A program made the translations under genes and the position numbers. From Microbacteriaceae bacterium (GTDB lineage: Bacteria > Actinomycetota > Actinomycetes > Actinomycetales > Microbacteriaceae), in the NCBI GenBank assembly GCA_027490915.1, contig JAIXXG010000017.1, positions 1 to 52,191 of the forward strand: a stretch of DNA of 52,191 bases. Reading direction: 5' to 3'. The notes beneath the pieces were generated by a model. The model ran no database searches, had not been told where the DNA came from, and worked only from the letters and a program-made list of their open reading frames with translations. This document shows positions 15,264 through 24,471 of the stretch, piece after piece (positions within the stretch are counted from its first letter, which is position 1; each line of letters starts with the position of its first letter).

Positions 15264-16811
15264 GTGCCCGCTCTCGACCACGACCGCTGCTACCGGGCGC
15301 TCGCCGCGCGCGACGCGCGCTTCGACGGGCAGTTCATCGCTGGCGTGCACAGCACCGGCATCTACTGCCGGCCCTCCTGCCCCGCCGCCACCCCCAAGCC
15401 CGGCAACGTGCGGTTCTACCCGACGGCGGCCGCCGCGCACGAGGCCGGTCTGCGCGCGTGCAAGCGCTGCCAGCCCGACGCCGTGCCCGGCAATCCCGAC
15501 TGGAACCTCCGCGACGATCTGGCCGCCCGCGCCATGCGGCTGATCACCGATGGCGTCGTCGAGCGCGAGGGGGTTCCCGGTCTCGCGCGCCGGCTCGGGT
15601 ACAGCTCGCGCCATCTCACACGGGTGCTGAGCGACGAGCTCGGAGCCGGCCCGCTCGCTCTCGCCCGGGCGCATCGCGCCGAGTCCGCCCGCACCCTGCT
15701 CGCCGCCACCGACCTGCCAGCCGGGCAGATCGCGTTCGCGGCGGGCTTCGCGAGCATCCGGCAATTCAACGAGACCGTGCGCACGGTCTACCGGTCGAGC
15801 CCGATCGAGCTGCGCGACCGGGCCCGCCGGGGGCGCGACGCGGCGAGCGCCGCCGAGCGGGCGGCGGGTGGGCACGATGCCACCCGGCTCTCGCTGCGGC
15901 TCGCCGCGCGCCCGCCGTTCGACGGCGCCGGCGTGCTGCAGTACATCGCCGATCACGCCGTGCCCGGCGTCGAGCGCATGCTCACCGGCGACGACGGGCG
16001 GCTGCGCGGGGTCGAGCGCTGGGTGCCGCTGCCGGGCGGCCCCGCACGGGTGCGCGTCGAGCTGGATGACGAGCGGCCCGGGGTGCGGGTCTCGGCGCAG
16101 CTCGCGACGCTCTCCGACCTGTCTCCGCTCACCGCGCGCGTGCGACGGTGGTTCGACCTCGACGCCGACGCGGTCGCCATCGACGGCGCGCTCGCCGACG
16201 ATGCCCTGCTCGCCCCGCTCGTGGCGGCGGTGCCCGGCATCCGCATCCCCGGCGCCGTCGACCCGGCCGAGACGCTGCTGCGCACGATCGTCGGCCAGCA
16301 GATCTCGCTCTCAGCCGCCCGCACCGTGCTCGGTCGGCTCGCGGCCGACCTGGCCGGCCTCGACGGCCGCACCCCCGTCGGTGGAGCGGACGAGGACGCC
16401 CTGCTGCCGTTCCCCTCGCCCGCGGTGATCGCCGAGCACGGTGCGCGCGTGCTGCGCGGGCCCGCATCCCGGGTGCGCACCGTCATCGGCACGGCCGAGG
16501 CGCTGGCGTCGGGCGAGCTCGTGCTCGACGTCGGCCTGCGCGCCGCCGACCTGCGCGAGCGACTGGTGCGGATGCCCGGCATCGGCCCGTGGACCGCCGA
16601 CTACGTCGCCCTGCGCGTGCTGGGGTCGCCCGACGTGCTGCTCGCGAGCGACCTCGTGCTGCTGCGCACGCTCGACGCCCTCGGAGCCGCCCGCTCGCCG
16701 CGCGAGGCGGCCGCGCTCGGCGAGCGCTGGGCGCCCTGGCGGTCGTACGCGACGCTGCACCTCTGGCGGGCGGCGCCGCCCGCCGGGGCGCGCTCGTCGG
16801 CGGCGCGCTAG
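15264..16811 (+). CDS. Ada-AlkA fusion: DNA-3-methyladenine glycosylase with methyl-sensing regulator domain
   Basis: The 515-aa product joins three parts. Residues 1-75 are the Ada zinc domain with four cysteines in CRPSC and CKRC; the first is the phosphotriester methyl acceptor in Ada. Residues about 85-180 are an AraC-type helix-turn-helix. Residues about 205-515 are an AlkA-type glycosylase with the helix-hairpin-helix RMPGIGPWTADYVALRVLG and the catalytic aspartate expected in LASDLVL. It should sense methylated DNA, activate transcription and excise alkylated bases. The O6-methylguanine transferase domain of E. coli Ada is absent. The stop codon overlaps that of aspA. Confidence 0.93.
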   Translation: MPALDHDRCYRALAARDARFDGQFIAGVHSTGIYCRPSCPAATPKPGNVRFYPTAAAAHEAGLRACKRCQPDAVPGNPDWNLRDDLAARAMRLITDGVVEREGVPGLARRLGYSSRHLTRVLSDELGAGPLALARAHRAESARTLLAATDLPAGQIAFAAGFASIRQFNETVRTVYRSSPIELRDRARRGRDAASAAERAAGGHDATRLSLRLAARPPFDGAGVLQYIADHAVPGVERMLTGDDGRLRGVERWVPLPGGPARVRVELDDERPGVRVSAQLATLSDLSPLTARVRRWFDLDADAVAIDGALADDALLAPLVAAVPGIRIPGAVDPAETLLRTIVGQQISLSAARTVLGRLAADLAGLDGRTPVGGADEDALLPFPSPAVIAEHGARVLRGPASRVRTVIGTAEALASGELVLDVGLRAADLRERLVRMPGIGPWTADYVALRVLGSPDVLLASDLVLLRTLDALGAARSPREAAALGERWAPWRSYATLHLWRAAPPAGARSSAAR

Positions 16812-18340
16812 TTCTCGGGCGCGACCATCGGCAGCGGGATCGCCCCCGTCGCCGGCACCACCCCGCTCAACCGCTCGGGCGACAGCACCTTGGCGATCTG
16901 CTCCTCGGTCATGAGCCCACGCTCGATGACCAGCTGGCGGATCGGCACCTTCGACGCGAGCGCCTCGTAGGCGAGCGCGGCCGACTCCTGGTAGCCGATG
17001 TACGGCGTGAGCGCCGTGACGACGCCGACGCTCGCCTCGACCATCTCGTTGAGCCGTTCGACGTTCGCCGTGATGCCGTCGACGCAGTTGAGACGCAGCG
17101 TGCGGCACGCGTTCGTCATCCAGGCCAGCGACTGCATAATGCTCGGCGCGATGACGGGCTCGAAGGCGTTGAGCTGTAGCTGGCCGCCCTCGACCGCCGC
17201 CGTCACGGTTGCGTCGGCGCCGATGATCGAGAAGGCGACCTGGTTGACGACCTCCGGGATGACCGGGTTCACCTTGCCCGGCATGATCGAGCTGCCCGCC
17301 TGGCGCGCGGGGAGGTTGATCTCGCCGAGGCCCGCCTGCGGGCCGCTCGACAGCAGCCGCAGGTCGTTGCAGATCTTCGACAGCTTGACGGCGGCGCGCT
17401 TGAGCGTGCCCGAGACCGTCATGAAGATGCCCGTGTCGCTCGTCGCCTCGATGAGGTCGGGCGATGTGACCATGGGGTAGCCCGAGATCTCGCTGAGGTG
17501 GCGGCGCACCGCCTCGGCGTAGCGGGGGTCGGCGGTGATGCCCGTGCCGATCGCCGTCGCGCCCATGTTGATCTCGTTGAGCCACGGGATGATCTCGCTC
17601 AGGCGCTCCTGGTCCTCCCCCAGCGTCGTGGCGAAGCCGCGGAACTCCTGCCCGAGCGTCATCGGCACGGCATCCTGCATCTGGGTGCGGCCGACCTTGA
17701 GGATCTGCGAGAACTCCTGCCCCTTGGCCGTGAACGAGTCGATGAGCAGCCGGTGCTCGTCGAGCAGGCTCTTCAGGCTGAACACCATCGCGAGCTTGAT
17801 CGCGGTCGGGTAGACGTCGTTCGTCGACTGGCTGCGGTTCACGTGGTCGATCGGGTGGAAGTTGGCGTAGTCGCCCTTCGGGTGGCCCATGAGCTCGAGG
17901 CAGCGGTTGGCGATGATCTCGTTCGCGCACATGTTGGTGCTCGTGCCGGCGCCGCCCTGCAGCACCCCGAGCACGAACTGGTCGTGCAGCTCGCCGTCGA
18001 TGATCTCTTGACACACCTGGTCGATGAGGTCGGCCCGCTGCGGGCGGATCACCCCGATCTCCTTGTTGGCGCGCGCGGCGGCCTGCTTGACCATCGCGAG
18101 CGCGATGACGAGGTTCGGGTGGTTCGAGAGGGCGCGGCGCGTGATCGGGAAGTTCTCGAGCGCACGGGCCGTGTGGATGCCCCAGTACGCGTCGGCCGGG
18201 ATCGGCATCTCGCCGAGCGAGTCGCGCTCGAGGCGCATCTCGCGGGGAGCATCCGGATCTTCATCGAGACCCGGTCGGTAGACAGGAACCCCGTCGTCGC
18301 TCGTCGTGAACGTGGGAGCAGGGCCGGTGGTGCGCACCAT
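16808..18340 (-). CDS. aspA: Aspartate ammonia-lyase
   Basis: This 510-aa enzyme converts L-aspartate to fumarate and ammonia. It shows the fumarase/aspartase superfamily signature GSSIMPGKVNP in the catalytic flexible loop, the STNDVYPTA block and the NMCANEIIANRCLELMG segment typical of aspartase rather than fumarase. The core begins at about residue 36 (RLERDSLGEMPIP), so there is a roughly 35-residue N-terminal extension that most aspartases lack. ATG at 18340 is supported by a GAGGAAGAGG ribosome-binding site about 8 bases upstream. Confidence 0.93.
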   Translation of the reverse strand: MVRTTGPAPTFTTSDDGVPVYRPGLDEDPDAPREMRLERDSLGEMPIPADAYWGIHTARALENFPITRRALSNHPNLVIALAMVKQAAARANKEIGVIRPQRADLIDQVCQEIIDGELHDQFVLGVLQGGAGTSTNMCANEIIANRCLELMGHPKGDYANFHPIDHVNRSQSTNDVYPTAIKLAMVFSLKSLLDEHRLLIDSFTAKGQEFSQILKVGRTQMQDAVPMTLGQEFRGFATTLGEDQERLSEIIPWLNEINMGATAIGTGITADPRYAEAVRRHLSEISGYPMVTSPDLIEATSDTGIFMTVSGTLKRAAVKLSKICNDLRLLSSGPQAGLGEINLPARQAGSSIMPGKVNPVIPEVVNQVAFSIIGADATVTAAVEGGQLQLNAFEPVIAPSIMQSLAWMTNACRTLRLNCVDGITANVERLNEMVEASVGVVTALTPYIGYQESAALAYEALASKVPIRQLVIERGLMTEEQIAKVLSPERLSGVVPATGAIPLPMVAPEN

Positions 18341-18396
18341 GAGCGTGAGCCTCTTCCTCGAGGAATCGAAACGTCGGATGCGGTGGCGCGACCAGC

Positions 18397-20055
18397 CTAG
18401 CGGGCGGCGGCGAGTCGGTGCCGCCCGGTGACGAGCGCGTCGGCCACCGGGGTGTGCGAGATCACGAGCACGGCGCGCTCGGGCCCGGCGGCAGCGCCGA
18501 GCAGCTCGGCCAACAGGCTCTCGGCCCGGTCGGGGTCGACGTTCGCGGTCGGCTCGTCGAGGATCAGCACCGGGGCGTCGGCGAGCAGGGCGCGGGCGAC
18601 GGCGATGCGCTGCGCCTCGCCGCCGCTCACCAGGCGGCCGCGCTCGCCGACCGGGGCGTCGAGCCCCCCGCGGGCCCGGCACCAGTCGCCCAGCCCGACG
18701 CGCTCGAGCACGCCGAGCAGCTCGTCGTCGGTCGCCGCGTCGTGGGCGAACAGCAGGTTCTGCCGGATGCTCTCATCGAACAGGTGCGGACTCTGCTCGC
18801 ACAGCACGACGTGCCGCCGCACCTCGTCCGGGTCGAGGGTGCGCACGTCGACGCCCCCGAGGGTGTACGAGCCCTCGTGATCGAGAAACCGCACGAGCAC
18901 GTGCGCGAGCGTCGTCTTGCCCGCCCCGCTCGACCCCTCGACGACGATCCGGTCGCCCGGGGCCAGCTCGAGATCGAGGTCGCGGAGCGCCGCCGCCGCC
19001 TCGCCCGGCCAGCGAGCCGACAGACCGCGCAGCCGGATGACCGGGGCCCCGCTCGGCGCCGCCGCCGGCCGCGCGGGCGGCACCGGCAGCTCGGCGGGCA
19101 CCGCGGCCGGGACGACCGCGGTGATGCGCTCGGCGCTCGCCCGCACCCGCCACCACGCCGAGAGCGCGCCGGGCAGGGCCGCGACGACCTCGAGCACGGC
19201 GAGCGGCACCAGCACGAGCATGACCAGCTGCGGGCCCGTGATGGCGCCCTGGGCGAGCGAGGGCTGCGTGACGAGCAGGGTGGCCAGCAGGGTGAGCCCG
19301 GCCCCGAGGGTGAAGAGGGCGGCGACGCTGCCGGCGGCCGCGGCCTGGCGGGTCTCCGCCCGGCGTAGCTGGCCGTCGAGGTCGATGACCCGGGCCCGGT
19401 GGGCGGCGTCGGCCCCGAACGCGCGCAGGGTCTCCCAGCGCGCGACGTACTCGAGCACCGCATCCGTGAGCGCCGCCCGCAGCGGGGCGATGCGCTCGTC
19501 GGCGCGACGGCTCACGAGGCGCAGCACGAGGGCGGCCGACGCAGCGGTGAGCACGATGCCGACCGCGAGGGCGAGGCCCGCCGCGGGCGCGACCCACGCG
19601 ACCCCGACGACGGCGAGGCCCGCGACCGTCAGCGCCGTGACGAGCGGCTGCAGCACGCGCAGCGGCAGGTCTTGCAGCGCATCGACGTCGCGCACGAGCG
19701 CCGTCAGCAGATCACCGCGTCGCGTGCCCTGCAGCCCATCGGGCGCCACCGGCAGCAGGCGGCGGAACACGCTCACCCGCAGGCCGGCGAGCGCGCGGAA
19801 GGCTCCGTCGTGCCCCACGAGGCGCTCGAGGTAGCGGAAGACCGCGCGGCCGAGCGCGAACGCGCGCACCCCGACGATCGCGAAGCCGAGGAACAGGATC
19901 GGCGGCTGCTCGGCCGAGCGGGCGATGAGCCAGGCGCTCGTCGCGAGCAGCGCGACGGCCGAGCCGCTCGCGAGCACGCCGAGCGCGAGGGCGGGCAGGA
20001 AGGCCCGCAGCGGCGGAACGGAGGCGCGCAGCACGGCGCGGCGATCGCCGGTCAT
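18397..20055 (-). CDS. cydC: Thiol reductant ABC exporter subunit CydC
   Basis: This 552-aa ABC half-transporter has six membrane helices in residues about 15-300 and an ATPase domain with Walker A GSSGAGKTTLA (about 377-387), signature VSGGEAQR and Walker B VLILDEPTANVD. With CydD it exports glutathione or cysteine to the outside of the membrane, which is needed for haem insertion into cytochrome bd. ATG overlaps the cydD stop by 4 bp (ATGA), and it is the last gene of the cydABDC operon. Confidence 0.93.
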   Translation of the reverse strand: MTGDRRAVLRASVPPLRAFLPALALGVLASGSAVALLATSAWLIARSAEQPPILFLGFAIVGVRAFALGRAVFRYLERLVGHDGAFRALAGLRVSVFRRLLPVAPDGLQGTRRGDLLTALVRDVDALQDLPLRVLQPLVTALTVAGLAVVGVAWVAPAAGLALAVGIVLTAASAALVLRLVSRRADERIAPLRAALTDAVLEYVARWETLRAFGADAAHRARVIDLDGQLRRAETRQAAAAGSVAALFTLGAGLTLLATLLVTQPSLAQGAITGPQLVMLVLVPLAVLEVVAALPGALSAWWRVRASAERITAVVPAAVPAELPVPPARPAAAPSGAPVIRLRGLSARWPGEAAAALRDLDLELAPGDRIVVEGSSGAGKTTLAHVLVRFLDHEGSYTLGGVDVRTLDPDEVRRHVVLCEQSPHLFDESIRQNLLFAHDAATDDELLGVLERVGLGDWCRARGGLDAPVGERGRLVSGGEAQRIAVARALLADAPVLILDEPTANVDPDRAESLLAELLGAAAGPERAVLVISHTPVADALVTGRHRLAAAR

Positions 20056-21809
20056 CGTCGGGCCTCCGCGACGGCGGGCGCCGCCGATGCCGGCGCGTCG
20101 CGCGTCTCGGGCTCGAGCCGCAGCAGGGCATCAGCCGCCGCCATGACCGCGCGCCGGTGCGTGACGACGACGACCAGGCGACCCTCCGCGGCGAGCGCCC
20201 GGAACCCGGCGATGACACCGCGCTCGGTCTCGGCGTCGAGCGCGGAGGTCGGCTCATCGAGCAGCACGATGCGGCAGTCACGCTGCTGGGCGCGGTAGTG
20301 CGCGCGGGCCAGCGCCGCGCGCTGCGCCTGTCCGCCCGAGAGCCCGTCGCCGGCCGGGCCGAGCACGGTGCGGCGCGGAACGTCGTCGAGGCCCGCCCAC
20401 CGCAGCGAACGACCGACCTGATCGTGATCGAGGGTCGGCGCGCCCAGGGCCACCACCTCGTCGAGCGGGCCGCCCGTCAGGTCGGGGCGCTGCCCGGCCC
20501 ACGCGATGCGGTCGAGGCGCTCAGCGGGCGGCACGGCCGCTCCGTCGAGCAGCACCGCGCCCTCGTGCGCGACGAGGCCGAGCACGGCGCCGAGCAGCGA
20601 GGTCTTGCCGGCGCCGCTCGGGCCAGTCACGGCGAGCACCGTGCCGGGCATCCACGAGCCCGAGAGCCGATCGACGACGACGCGGTCGCCGCGCCGCACC
20701 GTGAGGTCGCGCAACGTGAGGGCCGGCACCGCGTCGTCCGCATCCGATGCACTCACGGGCGTCGATCGGTCGCTCATTGCGATCGTCTCTGCCGACACCG
20801 GCAACGAGGGACCGATCGGCGCTGCCGGCTGCAGAGATGCGGCGGCTTCGGATGCGGGCGCACCCTCGAGCAGCTCGAGCACCTCCTCCGCCGCCGTGAG
20901 CCCCTCGCTCGCGGCGTGGAACTGGGCTCCGACCTGGCGCAGCGGCAGATAGGCCTCGGGCACGAGGATCAGCACGAACAGGCCGAGGCCGAGCAGCAGC
21001 TCGCCCTCGATGAGGCGGATGCCCACCGACACGGCGACGAGCGCCACCGAGAGGCTCGCGGCGAGCTCGAGGGCGAAGCCGCTGAGGAACGACAGCCGCA
21101 GCACCGCCATGGTGCGCCGGCGGTACTCATCGGTGACCGCCGCGATGCGGTCGGCCTGCCGGTGCTGCCGCCCGAAGATCATGAGCGTCGACAGTCCCTG
21201 CACGACCTCGAGGAAGCCCTGCGCGAGGGCCCCGAGCTGCTGCCACTGCTTCTTCTGCACCGCGCGCGTGCTGAGCCCGATGAGCACCATGAACACGGGG
21301 ATGATCGGCAGGGTCAGGATGACCGTGATGCCCGTCGCGGCGTCGGCCAGCAGCAGCACGCCGACGATGAGCGGCGTGGCGACTGCGGTCAGGATCAGCT
21401 GCGGCAGGTAGCGGCCGATGTATCCGTCGAGGGCGTCGAGCCCCTGGCCGAGCAGCGTCGCGACCCTCGCCGAGGAGGAGCGGGCGAGCAGCTCGGAGCC
21501 GCCGGCGTCGAGGGCCGCCACCGCCCGCTCGCGCAGCTGGCTCTTGACCCGGGCGGCGCCGCGCACGGCGAGGGCATCCAGCAGCGCCTGGGTGATCGCG
21601 CGGGCCAGGATGCTCAGGGCCGTCGCGATCACGAGGCCTCCCAGCCGCTCGATCGGCACGCCGTCGACGACCGCGGCGATGGTCTGCGCCGCGAACCAGC
21701 AGAACGCGATGATGCTCAGGGTGTGCCCGACGGCGACGACCGCGCCGGCCGCCAGCAGGATGCGGGCGGCCGACGCGGCGCGGAGCAGCCGGGGGTCGAG
21801 CGGCCTCAG
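20052..21809 (-). CDS. cydD: Thiol reductant ABC exporter subunit CydD, probable CTG start
   Basis: This 585-aa partner of CydC has membrane helices over about residues 20-300, Walker A GPSGAGKTSLL, signature LSGGQAQR and Walker B IVLLDEPTSALD. A Ser/Ala-rich linker (about 325-360) precedes the ATPase domain. No ATG, GTG or TTG lies near the expected beginning. A CTG at 21807-21809 overlaps the cydB TGA by 4 bp and is followed by RPLDPRLLR, matching how actinobacterial CydD proteins begin. CTG is therefore taken as the start. A later GTG would remove the first helix. Confidence 0.9.
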   Translation of the reverse strand: MRPLDPRLLRAASAARILLAAGAVVAVGHTLSIIAFCWFAAQTIAAVVDGVPIERLGGLVIATALSILARAITQALLDALAVRGAARVKSQLRERAVAALDAGGSELLARSSSARVATLLGQGLDALDGYIGRYLPQLILTAVATPLIVGVLLLADAATGITVILTLPIIPVFMVLIGLSTRAVQKKQWQQLGALAQGFLEVVQGLSTLMIFGRQHRQADRIAAVTDEYRRRTMAVLRLSFLSGFALELAASLSVALVAVSVGIRLIEGELLLGLGLFVLILVPEAYLPLRQVGAQFHAASEGLTAAEEVLELLEGAPASEAAASLQPAAPIGPSLPVSAETIAMSDRSTPVSASDADDAVPALTLRDLTVRRGDRVVVDRLSGSWMPGTVLAVTGPSGAGKTSLLGAVLGLVAHEGAVLLDGAAVPPAERLDRIAWAGQRPDLTGGPLDEVVALGAPTLDHDQVGRSLRWAGLDDVPRRTVLGPAGDGLSGGQAQRAALARAHYRAQQRDCRIVLLDEPTSALDAETERGVIAGFRALAAEGRLVVVVTHRRAVMAAADALLRLEPETRDAPASAAPAVAEARR

Positions 21810-22837
21810 TGCGCCGCTCCGGCAGGGGCGGCGACGGGGATCGCGGTGCGGGTGACCCGCTTGCGGAACACCCAGTACGTGAAGGCCTGGTAGGCCAGCA
21901 CGAGCGGCAGCATGACGACCGCGACCCAGGTCATGACCTCGAGCGTGTACTGCGAGCTCGAGGCGTTCGCGATGGTGAGGCTGTAGGCCGGGTCGATCGT
22001 CGACGGCATGACGTTCGGGTAGAGCGCCGCGAGGATCGTCAGCACCGCGAACACGACGGTCGCGGCGGTGAGGGCGAAGGCCCAGCCCTCGCGGCGGATG
22101 CGATTCGCGACCCACGAGCCGATGAGGGCGACGGCCGCCGCCGCGGCGAAGCCGACGATGAACGCCAGGTGGACGGCACCCAGGTGCTGCACGACCGTCC
22201 AGACCAGGAAGGCCGCGGCCACCACGATCGTGACGAGACCGGCGCGCACCGAGAGGGCGTGCGCACGCTCCTTCAGCTCGCCGTCGGTCTTGAGCGCCAC
22301 GAACTGCACTCCGTGGGTGAAGAACAGCAGCAGCGTGGTGAGACCGCCGAGCAGACCGTAGGGGTTGAGCAGGTCGAAGAGCGTTCCGACGTAGGTGCCG
22401 GTCTCGTCGATCGCGACGCCCTGGATGATGTTCGCGAAGGCGACGCCCCAGAGCAGCGCGGGCACGGCCGAGCCGATGATGATCATCCCATCGAACCAGG
22501 CCTTCCACTGCTCCGAGCGGCCGAGGCGGCGGTACTCGAACGAGACGCCGCGCGCGATGAGCGCCAGAAGGATGAGCAGCAGGGCCAGGTAGAACCCGTC
22601 GAAGAGGGTCGCGTACCAGTAGGGGAACGCGGCGAAGAGGGATGCTCCCGCCACGATCAGCCAGGTCTCGTTGAGGTCCCAGACCGGGCCGATGGTGTTG
22701 ATCATGACGCGCTTGTCGGTGTCGTCCTTGGCGAGGAAGGGCAGGGCCATGCCGACGCCGAAGTCGAAGCCGTCGAGCACGAAGTAGCCGATGAAGAAGA
22801 ATCCGACGATGCCGAACCAGAGGAGAGCGAGATCCAT
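21806..22837 (-). CDS. cydB: Cytochrome bd ubiquinol/menaquinol oxidase subunit II
   Basis: This 343-aa protein has the CydB start motif LWFGIVGFFFIGYFVLDGFDFGVG (about 6-29) and the NTIGPVWDLNETWLIVAG segment near 47-64, with eight or nine membrane helices. It supports the haem-bearing subunit CydA in the high-affinity terminal oxidase. It lies 33 bases after cydA, with an AAGGACACCCC-type ribosome-binding region before the ATG. A small Ala/Pro tail follows the last helix. Confidence 0.95.
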   Translation of the reverse strand: MDLALLWFGIVGFFFIGYFVLDGFDFGVGMALPFLAKDDTDKRVMINTIGPVWDLNETWLIVAGASLFAAFPYWYATLFDGFYLALLLILLALIARGVSFEYRRLGRSEQWKAWFDGMIIIGSAVPALLWGVAFANIIQGVAIDETGTYVGTLFDLLNPYGLLGGLTTLLLFFTHGVQFVALKTDGELKERAHALSVRAGLVTIVVAAAFLVWTVVQHLGAVHLAFIVGFAAAAAVALIGSWVANRIRREGWAFALTAATVVFAVLTILAALYPNVMPSTIDPAYSLTIANASSSQYTLEVMTWVAVVMLPLVLAYQAFTYWVFRKRVTRTAIPVAAPAGAAH

Positions 22838-22870
22838 GAGGGGTGTCCTTCGATTCCGTGAGGGGCGCTG

Positions 22871-24301
22871 CTAGTAGACAGTCGCGAGCTTGGCGGGGTC
22901 GACGGAGCCGGTGCCGGCCTCGTCGTCGTGCTGGTCGGCGTCGTACTTCGCCCACTCCTTCGGGCCGTCGACGGCCGCGCGGACGATGAGCCTGAACTCG
23001 ACGACGGCGAGCACGCCGTAGATGAGGGTGAAGGCGATGAGCGAGATGAGCACCTCGAGGCCGGTCACGCCGGGCGAGACGCCATCCTCGGTGCGCATGA
23101 GCCCGAACACGATCCAGGGCTGACGGCCCATCTCGGTGAAGGTCCAGCCGACGAGGCTCGCGAGCAGCGGCAGCGGAGCCGCCCAGATCGCGACCTTCCA
23201 GGCCCAGCCGCTCGGCGTGCGTCCGCCGCGGGTCAGCCACAGGCCGACGAGCGACACGAGGGCCGAGAGGGCGCCGAGGCCGATCATCCAGCGGAAGCTC
23301 CAGTAGGTGATCCAGATGATGGGCGTGTAGTCGCCAGGGCCGAACTCGGTCTGGTACTGCGCCTGCAGGTCGTTGATGCCCTCGACGGTGCCCATCGGGT
23401 CATGCGTCGAGAGGATCGACAGCAGGTACGGAACGCGGATCGAGAACAGCTCGCTCGAGCCGTCGGGGGTTCCCCAGGTGAAGATCGAGAACGAGGCGCC
23501 CGCCGTGGTCTGGTACAGCGCCTCTGCTGCCGCCATCTTCATGGGCTGGGTCTCGACCATGACGAGGCTCAGCTGGTCGCCCGACAGCGCGACGCCGACG
23601 AAGGCGATGACGTTCACGATGAGGCCGAACCGCAGCGCGGTGCGCATCTCGTCGAGGTACTGCCCCTTCGACAGGTGGTACGCCGCGACCGCGACGATGA
23701 CGACGGCGGCGAACATGATCGAGGCGAAGATCGTGTGCGGGAACTGCGTGAGCGCGACCGGGTTGGTGAGCACCGCGCCGATGTCGGTCAGCTCAGCGCG
23801 CCCGAGCTCCTCGTTGATCTCGAAGCCGACCGGGTTCTGCATGAACGCGTTCGCCGCGAGGATGAAGTAGGCCGAGAGCGTGGTCGAGAGCGCGAGCAGC
23901 CAGATCACGGCCAGGTGCAGCTTGGCCGGCAGCTTGTCCCAGCCGAAGATCCAGAGGCCGATCATGCTCGCCTCGAGGAAGAACGCGAGCAGCCCCTCCA
24001 TCGCGAGCGGAGCGCCGAAGACGTCACCCACGAAGCGCGAGTAGTCGCTCCAGTTCATGCCGAACTGGAACTCCTGCACGATGCCCGTCACCACGCCCAT
24101 CGCGAAGTTGATGAGGAAGATCTTGCCGAACAGCCGCGTGAGGTGCAGGTACTTGAGCTTCGCCGTGCGCACCCACGCCGTCTGGAACATGGCGACGAGG
24201 ATCACCATGCCGATCGTCAGCGGCACGAAGAGGAAGTGGTACAGCGTGGTCAGACCGAACTGCCAGCGAGCGAGGATGAGGGGATCGAGCCATTCGACCA
24301 C
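22871..24301 (-). CDS. cydA: Cytochrome bd ubiquinol/menaquinol oxidase subunit I
   Basis: This 476-aa subunit carries the three haems of cytochrome bd. Visible features are the N-terminal ARWQFGLTTLYHFLFVPLTIG with the haem-ligand histidine (about residue 22), TQFPHTIFASIM with the second histidine near 186, KMAAAEALYQT of the quinol-binding loop, and GRQPWIVFGLMRTEDGVSPG. The Q-loop is of the short type usual in actinobacteria and Bacillus. GTG follows AGAAGGTGA. A DosR-like box lies about 90-107 bases upstream, fitting a low-oxygen oxidase. Confidence 0.97.
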   Translation of the reverse strand: MVEWLDPLILARWQFGLTTLYHFLFVPLTIGMVILVAMFQTAWVRTAKLKYLHLTRLFGKIFLINFAMGVVTGIVQEFQFGMNWSDYSRFVGDVFGAPLAMEGLLAFFLEASMIGLWIFGWDKLPAKLHLAVIWLLALSTTLSAYFILAANAFMQNPVGFEINEELGRAELTDIGAVLTNPVALTQFPHTIFASIMFAAVVIVAVAAYHLSKGQYLDEMRTALRFGLIVNVIAFVGVALSGDQLSLVMVETQPMKMAAAEALYQTTAGASFSIFTWGTPDGSSELFSIRVPYLLSILSTHDPMGTVEGINDLQAQYQTEFGPGDYTPIIWITYWSFRWMIGLGALSALVSLVGLWLTRGGRTPSGWAWKVAIWAAPLPLLASLVGWTFTEMGRQPWIVFGLMRTEDGVSPGVTGLEVLISLIAFTLIYGVLAVVEFRLIVRAAVDGPKEWAKYDADQHDDEAGTGSVDPAKLATVY

Positions 24302-24391
24302 GAGCGGGTCACCTTCTTTGCGGGGAGGGGGGATGGGAACACGGCGACGCTGCCGCTCTCGAGCCTAGGAACGCGCCACCGGGCCGCACAC

Positions 24392-24408
24392 GGGCCGAAG
24401 GTCCCGAA
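24392..24408 (-). promoter_or_regulatory. DosR/DevR-like box before cydA
   Basis: Read on the minus strand this is TTCGGGACCTTCGGCCC, identical to 7859-7875. A -10-like TAGGCT at 24362-24367 has its centre 35.5 bases downstream of the box centre, the same spacing as at the PNPOx promoter. It is a likely oxygen- or redox-responsive activator site for cydABDC. Confidence 0.65.
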
Positions 24409-24471
24409 TCCTCAGGTGCGTCCGGGGTGCCGCCCAGCGCTGCCCGAAGGGCGCGCCGCTAGGCTCCACTC

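Noticed and set aside
20052-23240. A single 1062-codon open frame covering cydD and running antisense-frame through cydB
   Set aside because: Only the part below 21809 has ABC transporter sequence. The rest is an Arg/Pro-rich out-of-frame reading of cydB and cydA typical of high-GC DNA.
24302-24471. Rex, FNR or CRP sites before cydA
   Set aside because: No TTGTGA- or TGTGA-type palindrome was found. The DosR-like box is the only convincing element.
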